Notes: a model not told the origin generated them from the letters alone. Shown: positions 1 to 8,504, counted from the stretch's first letter. The stretch: 64,000 nt of DNA from Candidatus Electrothrix aarhusensis (GCA_004028505.1 MTKO01000102.1:1-64000), one strand, 5' to 3'. Numbers and translations are program-made.

Positions 1-533
1 CGAAAAGAAAGGGCATGGGGCGGGATATCAACCTGGATAAAGCCGCCCGGCTGAAAATCCATTTCCTCTCCCTCGGGCAGCTTGAGCACCAGTTCCTTGA
101 TAAAGGTGGCGATATTTTCGTTGGACACCACGGTGCATTGCCATTTCCGGGTCTCCAGCATCTCCGGCGGCACTTCGATGTTCATGTCCCGCTTAACCTG
201 GACCTGACAGGCCAGCCGCATACCCTGCTTGGCCTCCCGCCGGGAGATATAACCCCGCTCGGTGGGCAGAATACTGCCTCCGCCTTCCTTGACCGTGACC
301 CGGCATTGTCCGCAGCTGCCGCCGCCGCCGCAGGCTGAGGAGATAAAAATCTCTTCATTGGCTAGGGTGGTGAGCAGGCGGCCACCGGGTTTGACCTGGA
401 GCTCTTTTTTTTCGTTGATCTCGATGGTGACTTCCCCGTCTGGCAGGAGCTTTTTCTTCGCCAGCACAATCAGGGTGACCAGCAGAAATTGAAGAGCGAG
501 AAAGGTAAGAACAGCGGCGATAATTTCCAGCAT
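1..533 (-). CDS. nqrF: Na+-translocating NADH:quinone reductase subunit F (5' part, cut by window edge)
   Basis: NqrF is the NADH-oxidising subunit of the sodium pump. It passes electrons from NADH through FAD and a [2Fe-2S] centre to the membrane subunits. Only the first ~177 residues lie in the window. An N-terminal membrane anchor (about residues 3-25) is followed by a plant-type ferredoxin domain whose cysteines are visible as [10 protein letters not shown] (C68, C74, C77) plus C109, the spacing expected of NqrF. The start of the FAD-binding domain follows (GGFIQVDIP). The FAD/NADH part lies beyond position 1. The start ATG is 13 bases after the nqrE stop, which fits the last gene of an nqrABCDEF operon. 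Confidence 0.95.
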   Translation of the reverse strand, partial: MLEIIAAVLTFLALQFLLVTLIVLAKKKLLPDGEVTIEINEKKELQVKPGGRLLTTLANEEIFISSACGGGGSCGQCRVTVKEGGGSILPTERGYISRREAKQGMRLACQVQVKRDMNIEVPPEMLETRKWQCTVVSNENIATFIKELVLKLPEGEEMDFQPGGFIQVDIPPHALSF

Positions 534-546
534 GCTATGATCTCTT

Positions 547-1153
547 TTAAAAGGATATTCCGGCCAGGCCCATAAAGGCGAGAGCCATCAGCCCGGCAGT
601 GATAAAGGTCAGGCCGAGACCCCGTAAGCCAGCAGGCGGATCAGCATATTCCAATTTTTCCCGAATCCCGGCCAGCAACCACGGCCAGCAGAAAGCCGCC
701 GCCAGACCCGATGCCGTAGAACACGCTTTCTCCGAAGGTGTATTCCCGTTCCACCATAAAGAGGGTGCCTCCCAGGATGGCGCAGTTGACCGTGAGCAGG
801 GGCAAAAAAATACCCAGGGTGTTGTAGAGGGCCGGAAGGAAGCGATCAAGGACCATTTCCAGGATCTGGACCACAGCGGCGATAACTCCGATATAGATCA
901 GCAGGCCGAGAAAGGTCAGATCCAGACCGGGAAAACCGGCCCAAGCCAGGGCGTCCGGCTTGAGCAGGTGATGATAGATCAGGTTATTGATGGGAACAGT
1001 GACGACCTGAATGAGCAGAACCGCACAACCCAGACCGGCAGCCGCGTTGATCTGCTTGGAGATCGCTAGGAAGGTACACATCCCCAGAAAAAAGGAGAGC
1101 ACCATGTTCTCCATAAACAGGGAGGTAAACAGTATTTCAAAATAATGGAGCAT
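547..1153 (-). CDS. nqrE: Na+-NQR subunit E, with an internal frameshift
   Basis: NqrE is a small six-helix membrane subunit of the sodium pump. About 155 residues read in one frame, including a hydrophobic start ([15 protein letters not shown]) typical of NqrE. Near 676 the frame changes, and the C-terminal part ([10 protein letters not shown]...[16 protein letters not shown]) continues in another frame. Restoring it needs one base removed or two added. The joined product is about 201 residues, the usual size. The ATG at 1153 overlaps the nqrD stop (TGATG) and follows an AGGAGAGAG ribosome-binding site. Either a sequencing error or true inactivation could explain the shift. Confidence 0.9.
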
Positions 1154-1775
1154 CAATCTCTCTCCTGTTGGCCGGGATACATCGTGCGTAAGGCCCAGAT
1201 AACCAGGGCGATAAGGAAAAAAGCCCCGGCTGGCAGGAGCATCAGGCCGTTGCTCTGATACCAGCCCCCGTCGGTGACCAGGGGCAGAACCTCATGGCCG
1301 AAGACGGTGCCGCTGCCCAGCAGCTCCCGAAAAAAGGACACGCTCATCAGGATAAAGCCGTAGCCCATCCCGTTGCCCAAGCCGTCGATAAAGGCTTTCC
1401 CCGGCGTGTGGCTCATGGCAAAGCCTTCGGCCCGGCCCATAACAATACAGTTGGTGATGATCAGGCCCACATAGACCGAGAGCTGTTTGGCAGATCATAG
1501 AAAAAGGCCTTGAGCAGCTGATCCACCAGGATCACTAGGGTGGCGATCACGGTGATCTGGATACCGATGCGTACCGTATTGGGGATCTGCTGGCGGATCA
1601 GGCTGATGATCAGGCTGGAAAAGGCCACCACCAGGGAAAGGCAGACTGACATGACCAGGGCCGTGGCCATATTACCGGTTACGGCCAAGGCCGAGCAGAT
1701 CCCCAGCACCAGCAGGGCAATGGGGTTGCGTTGGAAAAACGGGTTGAGGAGCAGTTCTTTTTTCTGTTCAGGCAT
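1153..1775 (-). CDS. nqrD: Na+-NQR subunit D, with an internal frameshift
   Basis: NqrD is a hydrophobic subunit homologous to NqrE; together they form the pseudo-symmetric membrane core with an iron centre. The N-terminal half reads [20 protein letters not shown]. After KAFFYDL, near 1490, the frame breaks and the expected [18 protein letters not shown] continues in the next frame; one missing base in a CC run restores [11 protein letters not shown]. The joined length is ~207 residues, normal for NqrD. The ATG at 1775 is chosen because it begins [14 protein letters not shown] and has AAGGGAT upstream. A 406-base gap filled with palindromic repeats separates it from nqrC, where these genes are normally adjacent. 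Confidence 0.9.
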
Positions 1776-1823
1776 CGTTGTTGATCCCTTTTTTTTTAAT
1801 ATCTGACCCGTTTTCCGGGCGTC

Positions 1824-2185
1824 GTAGGGGCGACCGGCGGTCGCCCTTTCTTTGATGATCGGCGTGATGAAGGGCGGATACGGCATGCCGTATCCCTACA
1901 TAATGTCGACACCACCATGCCCCAACGGGGCTATATCTAACCAGCCCAGGGTAACACCCTGGGTATATAACGATGCGGAACGCATCCAGTTTGGTTACTC
2001 GGGGTGTTACCCCGAGCTGGATAAATATAACCCCTTCGGGGTATGTGACCCTCATTGACCTGCCGTAGGGGCGACCGGCGGTCGCCCTTGTATCCTTGTA
2101 TATCGGGCGTCGTAGGGGCAGACCTATGTGTCTGCCCTTTTTTGATCGGCGGCATGAAGGGCGGACACGCAGGTCCCGCCCCTAC
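1824..2185. repeat. Array of composite palindromic repeats in the nqrC-nqrD gap
   Basis: Two composite elements of similar size, 1824-1899 (76 bases) and 2112-2185 (74 bases), each start with GTAGGGGC and end with CCCTAC. Each holds a left hairpin, a shared core (TTTGAT..CGGCG..ATGAAGGGCGGA) and a right hairpin. A half copy lies at 2065-2089; it repeats 1824-1848 exactly. Between them sit further perfect hairpins: 1945-1963 (CCCAGGGTAACACCCTGGG), 1972-1986 (GATGCG-GAA-CGCATC), 1998-2016 (CTCGGGGTGTTACCCCGAG) and 2031-2041. There is no credible gene here. The arrangement resembles REP/BIME-type repeat clusters. The last element runs into nqrC, whose TAG stop is part of the repeat end. Confidence 0.85.
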
Positions 2186-2973
2186 ATTTTGCCAGATTCC
2201 TTATAGCGTTGCAAAAATGGGCCAAATCCATGCTCCCCAAACCAGAATTGCATCAGGTTACTGACCCCATTCATAGTCAGGGTAGCACCAGAAACCCCAT
2301 CCACCTGATGCGGGCCTTGTCCTTGGCCCTTCACAACCTGAATGGCAGGCTGTCCGTTTTGACCATCTTGGCTCTTTGGGTCATAGAGCTGTTTCCCCTG
2401 CCACCCAGCCTGCCAATCAGGATTATCTATCTCACCGCCCAAACCGGGGGTTTCGCCGTGTTCATAAAAGGTGATGCCGCTGATGGTGTTGAGGTCAGCG
2501 GACAGGGCCACGTAGCCGTACAGGGTGGACCAGAGGCCCTTGCCGCGAATGGGGAGGATGATTTTATCCAGCTGTTCCCCTTTACCCTCTTTATTGACCA
2601 AGTAGATCAAAGAGAATTTTTCCTGGCGACTGAGCCCGGCTTTATCCTCTTCTCTACTTAGCTTTCTGCCGGTTTCATCGTTAAGAGCAGATTGGAGCTG
2701 ATCAAACTCGGCAGGGTTCAGCGTTTCCGGCGGGACAAAATCACCGTCTGCCAGTCGGATGATCTTGGCTTCCACCTGCTGAAATAGAGTTTCCACATCA
2801 CCTTTGCCCTGATAGAGCCCAGCAGCCCGGAGGATGTTTTTCTTCTGATCCAGCTTGCGGTTGGCCTCCTGTCTCGGTCGGAGTCCTACTGCGGCTCCGG
2901 CAACGAGAAGAGAGCAGATGAAGGCTAGAACCATGACCGCAGTAAAGGCACCAGCTGGTGTTTCCTTATCCAT
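2182..2973 (-). CDS. nqrC: Na+-NQR subunit C (covalent FMN carrier)
   Basis: NqrC carries a covalently bound FMN on the outer face of the membrane. The product is 263 residues and intact: a single N-terminal helix (about residues 8-28, [20 protein letters not shown]) and an exported FMN-binding domain with the flavinylation motif DGVSGATLT near residue 231, the site ApbE modifies. The start at 2973 ([10 protein letters not shown]) is chosen over an upstream ATG in the same frame because it begins just before the helix; it overlaps the nqrB end by 8 bases. The stop codon TAG lies inside a palindromic repeat, so the last residues may have been altered by repeat insertion. Confidence 0.93.
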   Translation of the reverse strand: MDKETPAGAFTAVMVLAFICSLLVAGAAVGLRPRQEANRKLDQKKNILRAAGLYQGKGDVETLFQQVEAKIIRLADGDFVPPETLNPAEFDQLQSALNDETGRKLSREEDKAGLSRQEKFSLIYLVNKEGKGEQLDKIILPIRGKGLWSTLYGYVALSADLNTISGITFYEHGETPGLGGEIDNPDWQAGWQGKQLYDPKSQDGQNGQPAIQVVKGQGQGPHQVDGVSGATLTMNGVSNLMQFWFGEHGFGPFLQRYKESGKM

Positions 2974-4180
2974 GCCGGAGCCTCCTTTGCCGGATATTGG
3001 CCTGAATGACCGGATAATCAAAGAGTGGGGAAAAGACATTACCCAGCAGGATGGCCAGCATCACTCCTTCAGGGTAAGCCGGGTTGATCACCCGGATCAG
3101 GATGGACAAGGCCCCGATAAAAAAGCCGTAGCACCATCTACCGATATTGGTATGCGGGGCCGTGACTGGGTCGGTGGCCATGAAGATGAGGCCGAAGGCG
3201 AAACCGCCTAGGACCGGGTGCCAGTAAAAGGGCAGGTTGATCAGGCATTGGTTGGCGAGGCGATAAGTTGGAAGACCAACCCCAGACCCAGCCCGCCCAG
3301 GAGCATAGCAAGCATGATCCGCCAGGAGGCAATGCCGCAGATCAGCAGGAAGATCGCCCCGAGCAGGCAGGCCACCACCGAGGTCTCGCCCATCGAACCG
3401 GGGATAGTGCCGAGAAAGGCGTCTGCCCAGCTGAAGTTGAGCCCGGAAAGGGGGGCATCAGCAGGGGCTGCTGCCACCTTGGCTAAGGCTGTGGCACTGG
3501 ACAGGCCGTCCACGCCCACCCAGACTGCGTCACCGCTCATCCTGCTCGGGTAGGCGAAAAAGAGAAAGGCTCGGGCAACCAGAGCCGGGTTCATGAAATT
3601 ACGGCCCACTCCGCCGAAGGCTTCCTTAGCAAAGATGATGCCGAAGCTGATTCCGAGAGCCACCTGCCAGAGAGGGTACGGTCGGGGGCAGGGTCAGGGG
3701 AAAGAGGAGGCTGGTGACCAGAAAGGCCTCAGACATCTCATGGCCTCGGCCAAGGTTGAAGATCACCTCCCAGAGTCCGCCTGCTATCAGAGAAACCAGA
3801 TAGATCGGGAGGAAAAAGAGGCTGCCGTGGATGAGATTGGCCAGTGGATCATCCGGTGTACAGGATACTTGCAGCGCTGCCATGATGGTGCCGCGCCAGC
3901 CCGCAGGGCTTGTCAGGCCCAGCCCTTGCAGAGCCAGATTGGCCTGATAGCCGGTGTTCCACATGGCCATGAACACGCAGGGGATAAGGGCCATGACTAC
4001 CAGGATCATGATCCGCTTCAGGTCCATAGCATCCCGGACATGGGGCGCAGAGTCGGTGGTGTGGCGGCTCCCCATGAGAAAGGAGTCCAGCGCGTCAAAG
4101 GCTGGGTACCAGGCCTCGAAGCGTCCTCCCTTGTTGAAGAGGGGGGCGGTTTTTTGTAGGAGGGTGTTGAGGAATTTCAT
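2966..4180 (-). CDS. nqrB: Na+-NQR subunit B, two internal frameshifts
   Basis: NqrB is the largest membrane subunit, with a covalent FMN and the quinone/sodium path. Three reading-frame pieces join into one ~404-residue protein of normal length: 4180 to ~3673 ([10 protein letters not shown]...LPPTVP), ~3673 to ~3240 ([29 protein letters not shown]) and ~3240 to 2966 ([24 protein letters not shown]). The first join needs one base removed, the second one base added. The flavinylation motif reads DGLSSATAL, with Ser where the family normally has Gly (SGAT). No clear Shine-Dalgarno precedes the ATG. An unrelated HNH-like gene now lies upstream, where nqrA would normally be directly adjacent. Confidence 0.9.
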
Positions 4181-4234
4181 GTAAAAAACAGTCAAGCTGA
4201 TTGTGAGCGATTTTTCGGCTCCGGGGAGGGGAAG

Positions 4235-4337
4235 AACCTATAGTCGGGTAGAACCTTTCCTTTGGTATGCTTCAGGGTATCAGCGGATAGGTAAAACCTA
4301 TTGCTCGGTATGGTTCGACCTATCGCGGGATAGAAAA
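4235..4337. repeat. Short degenerate repeats upstream of nqrB
   Basis: Three imperfect units of the form RACCTAT-N(3-4)-CGGGWTA occur at about 4235-4255, 4295-4316 and 4316-4337. The last is itself nearly palindromic (CTATCGCGGGATAG), and TATCAGCGGATA at ~4279-4290 is a related half. They fill the 179-base gap between the HNH-like gene and nqrB, upstream of nqrB on the minus strand. They could be operator sites for nqrB, or a decayed mobile-element end. Confidence 0.4.
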
Positions 4338-4359
4338 ATCCCAAAAAGTCATTTGATTG

Positions 4360-5181
4360 TCAACCCCACAATGTTTTTCTCATCTTTTTTAAATTGACAA
4401 CTTGTTCATGAGTTCCATTCTGTTCAGCGTCTTTTACTAGCTGATCATGTTCTTCAAGAGACGGTGCATCAAATTCACCAAAATACAGACAGGAGCTATC
4501 AGCTACCCAAGATGCACCAACGCAAGACGGTATTTCATGGGCATAAAAAAACCAAATTCTCAACCAACTAACATTAATGCACCAAGTGTACCTTTCCATA
4601 GTGCCTTGACTTCTTGAATTGACTTGATATAAATTGCCAATCCCCAAAAAAGATTCAAAGTATTCTGGAAAAGTGTACGAAACTCTATTGATAGAAAAAC
4701 ATATCCTTAGCTTAGTTAAAAAATATTCTTTATCTAGTAAATCAACCAAATCATCTGGAACGGAGGTTTCAGCACTTGCCAGTCGGCAACCAAAAGCTTT
4801 AACAAAATATTTAAAGAGATTTAGACTTTGACACCACCAGGCATCCTCACCATATACAAACTCCAATGGAGCAAATCGTTTTGCATATATTAGGTCCGAA
4901 TTATCAAATACCCATCGTTCAAAAATTTTATATGCATTGTCCCAAGGTTGAGACCTGTTATTATTGCAATGTGAGCATATCACAGGATGATACGAAAGTA
5001 TATTAGACTTAGGACCTTGAACAGGCCTAGGCCGCCCATCCTTAGAATGAAGCATTCCGCCAACATTTTCAAAAGAACCTTTTCCGTATCGCCTTGTGAT
5101 ATCACTTTTTTTGAATTTGTGTTCCCGACTATCTGATGGATTTCCGCAAATCCAACAAGGCTTTTTGGGGTTACTGTTCAT
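4360..5181 (-). CDS. HNH-nuclease-like zinc-finger protein inserted between nqrA and nqrB
   Basis: This 273-residue protein is not part of any Nqr operon I know. Its N-terminus reads CWICGNPSDSREHKFKK, followed ~45 residues later by CSHCNNNRS. The CxxC-EH-CxxCNN pattern is that of HNH/McrA-like zinc-finger nuclease domains. The C-terminal ~190 residues are rich in Trp, Tyr and Phe (WWCQSLNLFKYF, WLRIWFFYAHEIP) and I recognise no domain there. The gene is much more AT-rich than the nqr genes on either side, and a long inverted repeat lies just upstream of its start; both suggest horizontal acquisition. Nuclease activity is inferred only from the Cys/His pattern. Phage, restriction or HNH-only mobile genes are all possible relatives. 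Confidence 0.6.
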   Translation of the reverse strand: MNSNPKKPCWICGNPSDSREHKFKKSDITRRYGKGSFENVGGMLHSKDGRPRPVQGPKSNILSYHPVICSHCNNNRSQPWDNAYKIFERWVFDNSDLIYAKRFAPLEFVYGEDAWWCQSLNLFKYFVKAFGCRLASAETSVPDDLVDLLDKEYFLTKLRICFSINRVSYTFPEYFESFLGIGNLYQVNSRSQGTMERYTWCINVSWLRIWFFYAHEIPSCVGASWVADSSCLYFGEFDAPSLEEHDQLVKDAEQNGTHEQVVNLKKMRKTLWG

Positions 5182-5209
5182 TTTGTATTAATTATTAAAA
5201 GATCCAGTT

Positions 5210-5297
5210 CGTAGGTCTAATTGAGTGCAACGAAATCAGACAATTCAGGATTCGGGAAATCAACTGTCCGCTTTCGTTCCACTCAAGCGGACCTACG
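5210..5297. repeat. Long inverted repeat, 33-base arms, upstream of the HNH-like gene
   Basis: Left arm 5210-5242 begins CGTAGGTCTAATTGAGTGCA. Right arm 5265-5297, read on the other strand, begins CGTAGGTCCGCTTGAGTGGA and ends AACGAAAGCGGACA. The arms match over 33 bases with about five mismatches, around a 22-base spacer. A third copy of the arm occurs at 59376-59407. This looks like a paired REP/BIME or a MITE-like element, and it fills most of the 172-base gap between nqrA and the HNH-like gene. Confidence 0.8.
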
Positions 5298-5353
5298 CGA
5301 CTGTGGAATATTTTTTCTTTTCATCTTATGTAAAAGGTTGATTGCTATTCTGG

Positions 5354-6709
5354 TCATCCATCCTCTTCTATTTTCGTTAATACATCACGCAACATAGGCC
5401 CAAAATTATTCTTCCCTGGGCAAACAAAACTGCACAGGGCTAGATCCTCCTCAATTAGTTCCAGGCACCCCAGCGCCGCAGCCTTTTCCGTGTTGCCGGT
5501 GGCAATGCTCTTGAGCAGGGACGTGGCGATCAGGTTCAGCGGCAGGACCTTTTCATAGGTGCCCATAGGCAGGATAGCTCGTTCTCCTCCCCAGCTCGCT
5601 GTGCTCAGAGGAAATTTGGTCCCGGCTTTTTTTGTGAAGGCGGACAGGAAGATGGGTAGGGAGGAATAGCGGTCGCCTCCCGGACGCAACCAGTTCAACA
5701 GGCCGGAGCCGTCTTTTTCCGGCAGGGCGCAGATCTGCTGCTGGTAGCGACCTAGATAACCGTGGACGTTTTCCTCGCCCATCCGATGCCCGCTCAGGAC
5801 CGAGCCTGCAATCAGGCGGGCCTGGGGATCAGCGATCTCGTTTTGACAAAGCTCTGGGACAGAGGCCCCGGCCAAGGTTTTTATTAAACGCGGACGCTGC
5901 ATGGACGGCCCTGTTAGGGCGACAACCCGCTCTTCCCAGAGCTTGCCGGTACGGAAGAGATGACCGATTGCAATCACATCCTGATACCCGATATGCCAGA
6001 CTTCCTTGCCGGAATGAACCGGATCGAGAAGATGGATATGGGTAGAGGCCAGTCCGGCAGGGTGGGGACCGGAAAAATAAGCCACCTCGATATTCGGGAG
6101 GTCGGACCTTCGTAGAGTTATGTCCTGGGAGCAACAGAGAAAGGTTTTGGCTGTCAGGGATTGGAGAGCGTTCAGCCCTAAGATAAAATCACCCCGGTAC
6201 TCGTTGATAATGACTGCCGGATTAGCTGCTAAGGGCTGAGTATCGATAGCCGTAATAAAGAGGGATGCCGCTTCCGCCTCGGGGGAGGGTACCTTGCCAA
6301 AGGGTCGCGTTCTGAGGGCGGCCCATTGCCCGGATGCAATCAGGATTTCCTTGATGGCGGCGGTATCTGGTAAATCTTTTGAAGCAGGGCAGGGCGAGGT
6401 AAAGGAGAGTCGTTCCTCTCCTTCCAGCTCAATCACCAGGGATTCAAAGCGGCGGCGTGGTCCTCGGTGAATAGCAGTAACCTTGCCCGGAGCAGGGGCG
6501 GTAAAGCGGACACCGGGATTTTTTTTATCCGTAAACAGGAGCTGTCCTGTTGCCACCTGATCATCGACCCTAACCTTCATGGTCGGTTTGAGGTCGACAT
6601 AATCAAAGCCGAGAAGAGCCACCTCAGTGACTGGATTACCCGTTTGAATACTCTGTTCCGGTGTGCCGCTGATAGGGATATCAAGTCCCTTGGTGATGGT
6701 GAAATCCAT
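5354..6709 (-). CDS. nqrA: Na+-NQR subunit A
   Basis: NqrA is the cytoplasmic peripheral subunit of the sodium pump. The product is 451 residues and intact. It begins MDFTITKGLDIPISGTPEQ, matching the usual KKGLDLPIxGxPxQ start of the family, with a biotinyl-lipoyl-like half-barrel near residues 40-75 (VRVDDQVATGQLLFTDKKNP). The start at 6709 is chosen by this homology; in-frame ATGs at 6724 and 6736 are possible because no start has a strong ribosome-binding site. It lies 16 bases after the apbE stop, so the two are probably cotranscribed. The rest of the operon downstream is displaced by the HNH-like gene. Confidence 0.95.
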   Translation of the reverse strand: MDFTITKGLDIPISGTPEQSIQTGNPVTEVALLGFDYVDLKPTMKVRVDDQVATGQLLFTDKKNPGVRFTAPAPGKVTAIHRGPRRRFESLVIELEGEERLSFTSPCPASKDLPDTAAIKEILIASGQWAALRTRPFGKVPSPEAEAASLFITAIDTQPLAANPAVIINEYRGDFILGLNALQSLTAKTFLCCSQDITLRRSDLPNIEVAYFSGPHPAGLASTHIHLLDPVHSGKEVWHIGYQDVIAIGHLFRTGKLWEERVVALTGPSMQRPRLIKTLAGASVPELCQNEIADPQARLIAGSVLSGHRMGEENVHGYLGRYQQQICALPEKDGSGLLNWLRPGGDRYSSLPIFLSAFTKKAGTKFPLSTASWGGERAILPMGTYEKVLPLNLIATSLLKSIATGNTEKAAALGCLELIEEDLALCSFVCPGKNNFGPMLRDVLTKIEEDG

Positions 6710-6725
6710 AAGAGTGGAACCCATT

Positions 6726-7799
6726 TCAGCTAGCAAAGCCGTCAGTTTTCTGGACCTTCAGATCCTTCCCTATGAACAGCCCTTCACAACCCGGCATGCC
6801 TGCCAGTAAGTCTACGCTGTCTGCTTTGCCCAGAACCATGCAGCCGGTAGCCAGGGCATCAGCCAAGGCGGCATTAGGAGCGGTAATGGTGCAGCTTGCC
6901 AGCTCGGGTGGGGAAAAACCGGTCTTGGGATTGATGATATGGTGCGAAAGCAGATCCGGGCTGAAAGGCTGAAAATAATCACCGGAGGTGGCTACAGCCA
7001 TATCATCACCGCTGACCGTGAGTAACGCGCCTGGCATCTCAGGACGCGGTTTTCTTATGCCGATTCGCCAAGGTGCTCCTTGGGGCTTGCTGCCGCTGAC
7101 CAGCAGGTCGCCGCCCGCTTCTACCAACACCTGCTGAAAACCAAAAGATTTTAGGGTGGCAACGCCTTGATCTACGATATAGCCCTTGCCGATACCGTCC
7201 AATGTTATGCCGAGGTTGCCTGCATTCCCTACTGTGTCCTCTACGTTCTTTGCCGTCCCTTTACTATCTAAGCGAACCTGAGAGGAGGTGAGATGAAGCT
7301 GTTCCTGACCGATATTGCGGACAAGACTCTGGATAAGAGCTGGTTGACTGCGGAGTTGTTCTTTGTGTTGCTGGTACAGAGTCAGGAGCGGCAGAACCGT
7401 GATATCAAAGGCACCGGCAGTTTGTCGGTGGATCGTATCTGCCAGCTCAAGAACAGTACGCAGTTCTTGGCTCGGTCGGTCCAGCGAGCCGGTCCGGTTG
7501 AGGGTCGCGACCTCGCTTGTCTGCTGATGACGAGAGAGCTTTCCCTCAAGGCCCTGCATGCGAGAAATCATGGCCGTGATTGCGGCCTCGGCCTGATCCC
7601 GGTCCTGGCTGTACACCGTGAGATTGAGCTGGGTCCCCATAAGAGGAAAGGATTTCCTGACCGTCAGGAGCCGGGGAGCATTAGGAGAAAAAGGAAAAAA
7701 TCGGGTAGCTCCGGCGGCACTGACAAGACCAGCAAGGGCTACAATATGGAGGAAGGATCGACGGGTCAGAGCGCTTCGCGGGTTTATTGAGTTGTTCAT
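6726..7799 (-). CDS. apbE: FAD:protein FMN transferase (ApbE), Tat-exported
   Basis: ApbE attaches FMN covalently to Thr in NqrB and NqrC, so its place at the head of the nqr operon is functional. The 357-residue product begins with a twin-arginine signal (TRRSFLHIVALAGLVSAAGA, about residues 12-31) and then the catalytic domain: FPLMGTQLNLTVYS, GAFDITVLPLL, LDGIGKGYIVDQ and VEAGGDLLVSG, the last two being the FAD and Mg2+ regions of the family. The start at 7799 is chosen because it places the Tat motif near the N-terminus; the frame is open up to 7946. A TGTCAA (minus-strand TTGACA) at 7953-7958 is a possible -35, but no good -10 follows. Confidence 0.93.
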   Translation of the reverse strand: MNNSINPRSALTRRSFLHIVALAGLVSAAGATRFFPFSPNAPRLLTVRKSFPLMGTQLNLTVYSQDRDQAEAAITAMISRMQGLEGKLSRHQQTSEVATLNRTGSLDRPSQELRTVLELADTIHRQTAGAFDITVLPLLTLYQQHKEQLRSQPALIQSLVRNIGQEQLHLTSSQVRLDSKGTAKNVEDTVGNAGNLGITLDGIGKGYIVDQGVATLKSFGFQQVLVEAGGDLLVSGSKPQGAPWRIGIRKPRPEMPGALLTVSGDDMAVATSGDYFQPFSPDLLSHHIINPKTGFSPPELASCTITAPNAALADALATGCMVLGKADSVDLLAGMPGCEGLFIGKDLKVQKTDGFAS

Positions 7800-8085
7800 G
7801 GTAAGAGGAAGTTTTTTTGTTCTCTCACAAGGCTTAAAGGGAACGTTAAGAGGGGTCAATAAACAGGGGGCAACAAACGAAAAATACTCCATAAGGTGCG
7901 ACATAACCAAAAGTAACCAAAGAATTACACTCCTACTCCTTTCCATTTATTCTGTCAAGGTAGATTTGATGATGATTCCGGCAAAAGCTTGGGCACGGTA
8001 GACCTTCAATCTCTCAATTTCTGTATGCAAGCTCTTGTCTGTGCAAGGAGGGTGCTGGTGGGTGCTGGTCGAGTTGGCTTATATA

Positions 8086-8113
8086 TTGCTCAACGTTGAT
8101 TGCTCAATGTTGT
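8086..8113. promoter_or_regulatory. Tandem 14-base repeat with a perfect palindrome upstream of aprBA
   Basis: TTGCTCAACGTTGA (8086-8099) is followed directly by TTGCTCAATGTTGT (8100-8113). The first contains TCAACGTTGA, a perfect 10-base palindrome; the second is the same with two changes. This is the form of a pair of repressor operators. It lies ~150 bases upstream of the candidate apr promoter, in the 705-base divergent gap between apbE and aprB, where I see no gene. Which operon it might control, and by which protein, cannot be told. Confidence 0.35.
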
Positions 8114-8261
8114 TCAAGGTCGCTCAAGAGCGCCTGACTCACCGATCTCTTTTAAGATTAGCCCTTGATGAAGTATTATTGATGGTTTGTTGATGGAATG
8201 CATGAGTTTTTTTGATAAGAAGCATAACAGGCACTTGCAGTACCCCATGGTAGATTTTTCC

Positions 8262-8290
8262 TTGACATTCCTCAAACAACAAATTATTAA
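8262..8290 (+). promoter_or_regulatory. Candidate sigma-70 promoter of aprBA
   Basis: A perfect -35 TTGACA (8262-8267) is followed after exactly 17 bases by TATTAA (8285-8290), 4 of 6 to the -10 consensus. Transcription from here would give a leader of about 205 bases before aprB. A small hairpin, CTCTCAA...TTGAGAG (about 8301-8330), would lie at the beginning of that leader. Confidence 0.6.
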
Positions 8291-8504
8291 GTGACACACT
8301 CTCAAAATAAACTGATGATTATTGAGAGGGCGATAATGAAATTTTTAGGACGAAATACAAAGATAGCAGCCGAAAAAAGTTGATCTGCTCAAGCAGGGAT
8401 ACTGATTGCGTGCTACTCATTTTTGAAATTAATTTTAGTGGTAGATCTTAATGTGATGGCGGATGAACGCTGTCATAATGAAAATCCTTTGAGGAGGTAG
8501 TTAA

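Noticed and set aside
599-1069. 156-codon plus-strand frame within nqrE
   Set aside because: Antisense to nqrE, rich in polar low-complexity sequence, with no start signal.
1852-2264. Small open frames in the nqrC-nqrD gap
   Set aside because: They are translations of the palindromic repeats (VTPRVTK.., GVTPWVYN.. strings), not genes.
8114-8305. 63-codon minus-strand frame before aprB
   Set aside because: No homology that I know, no ribosome-binding site, and it overlaps the candidate apr promoter.
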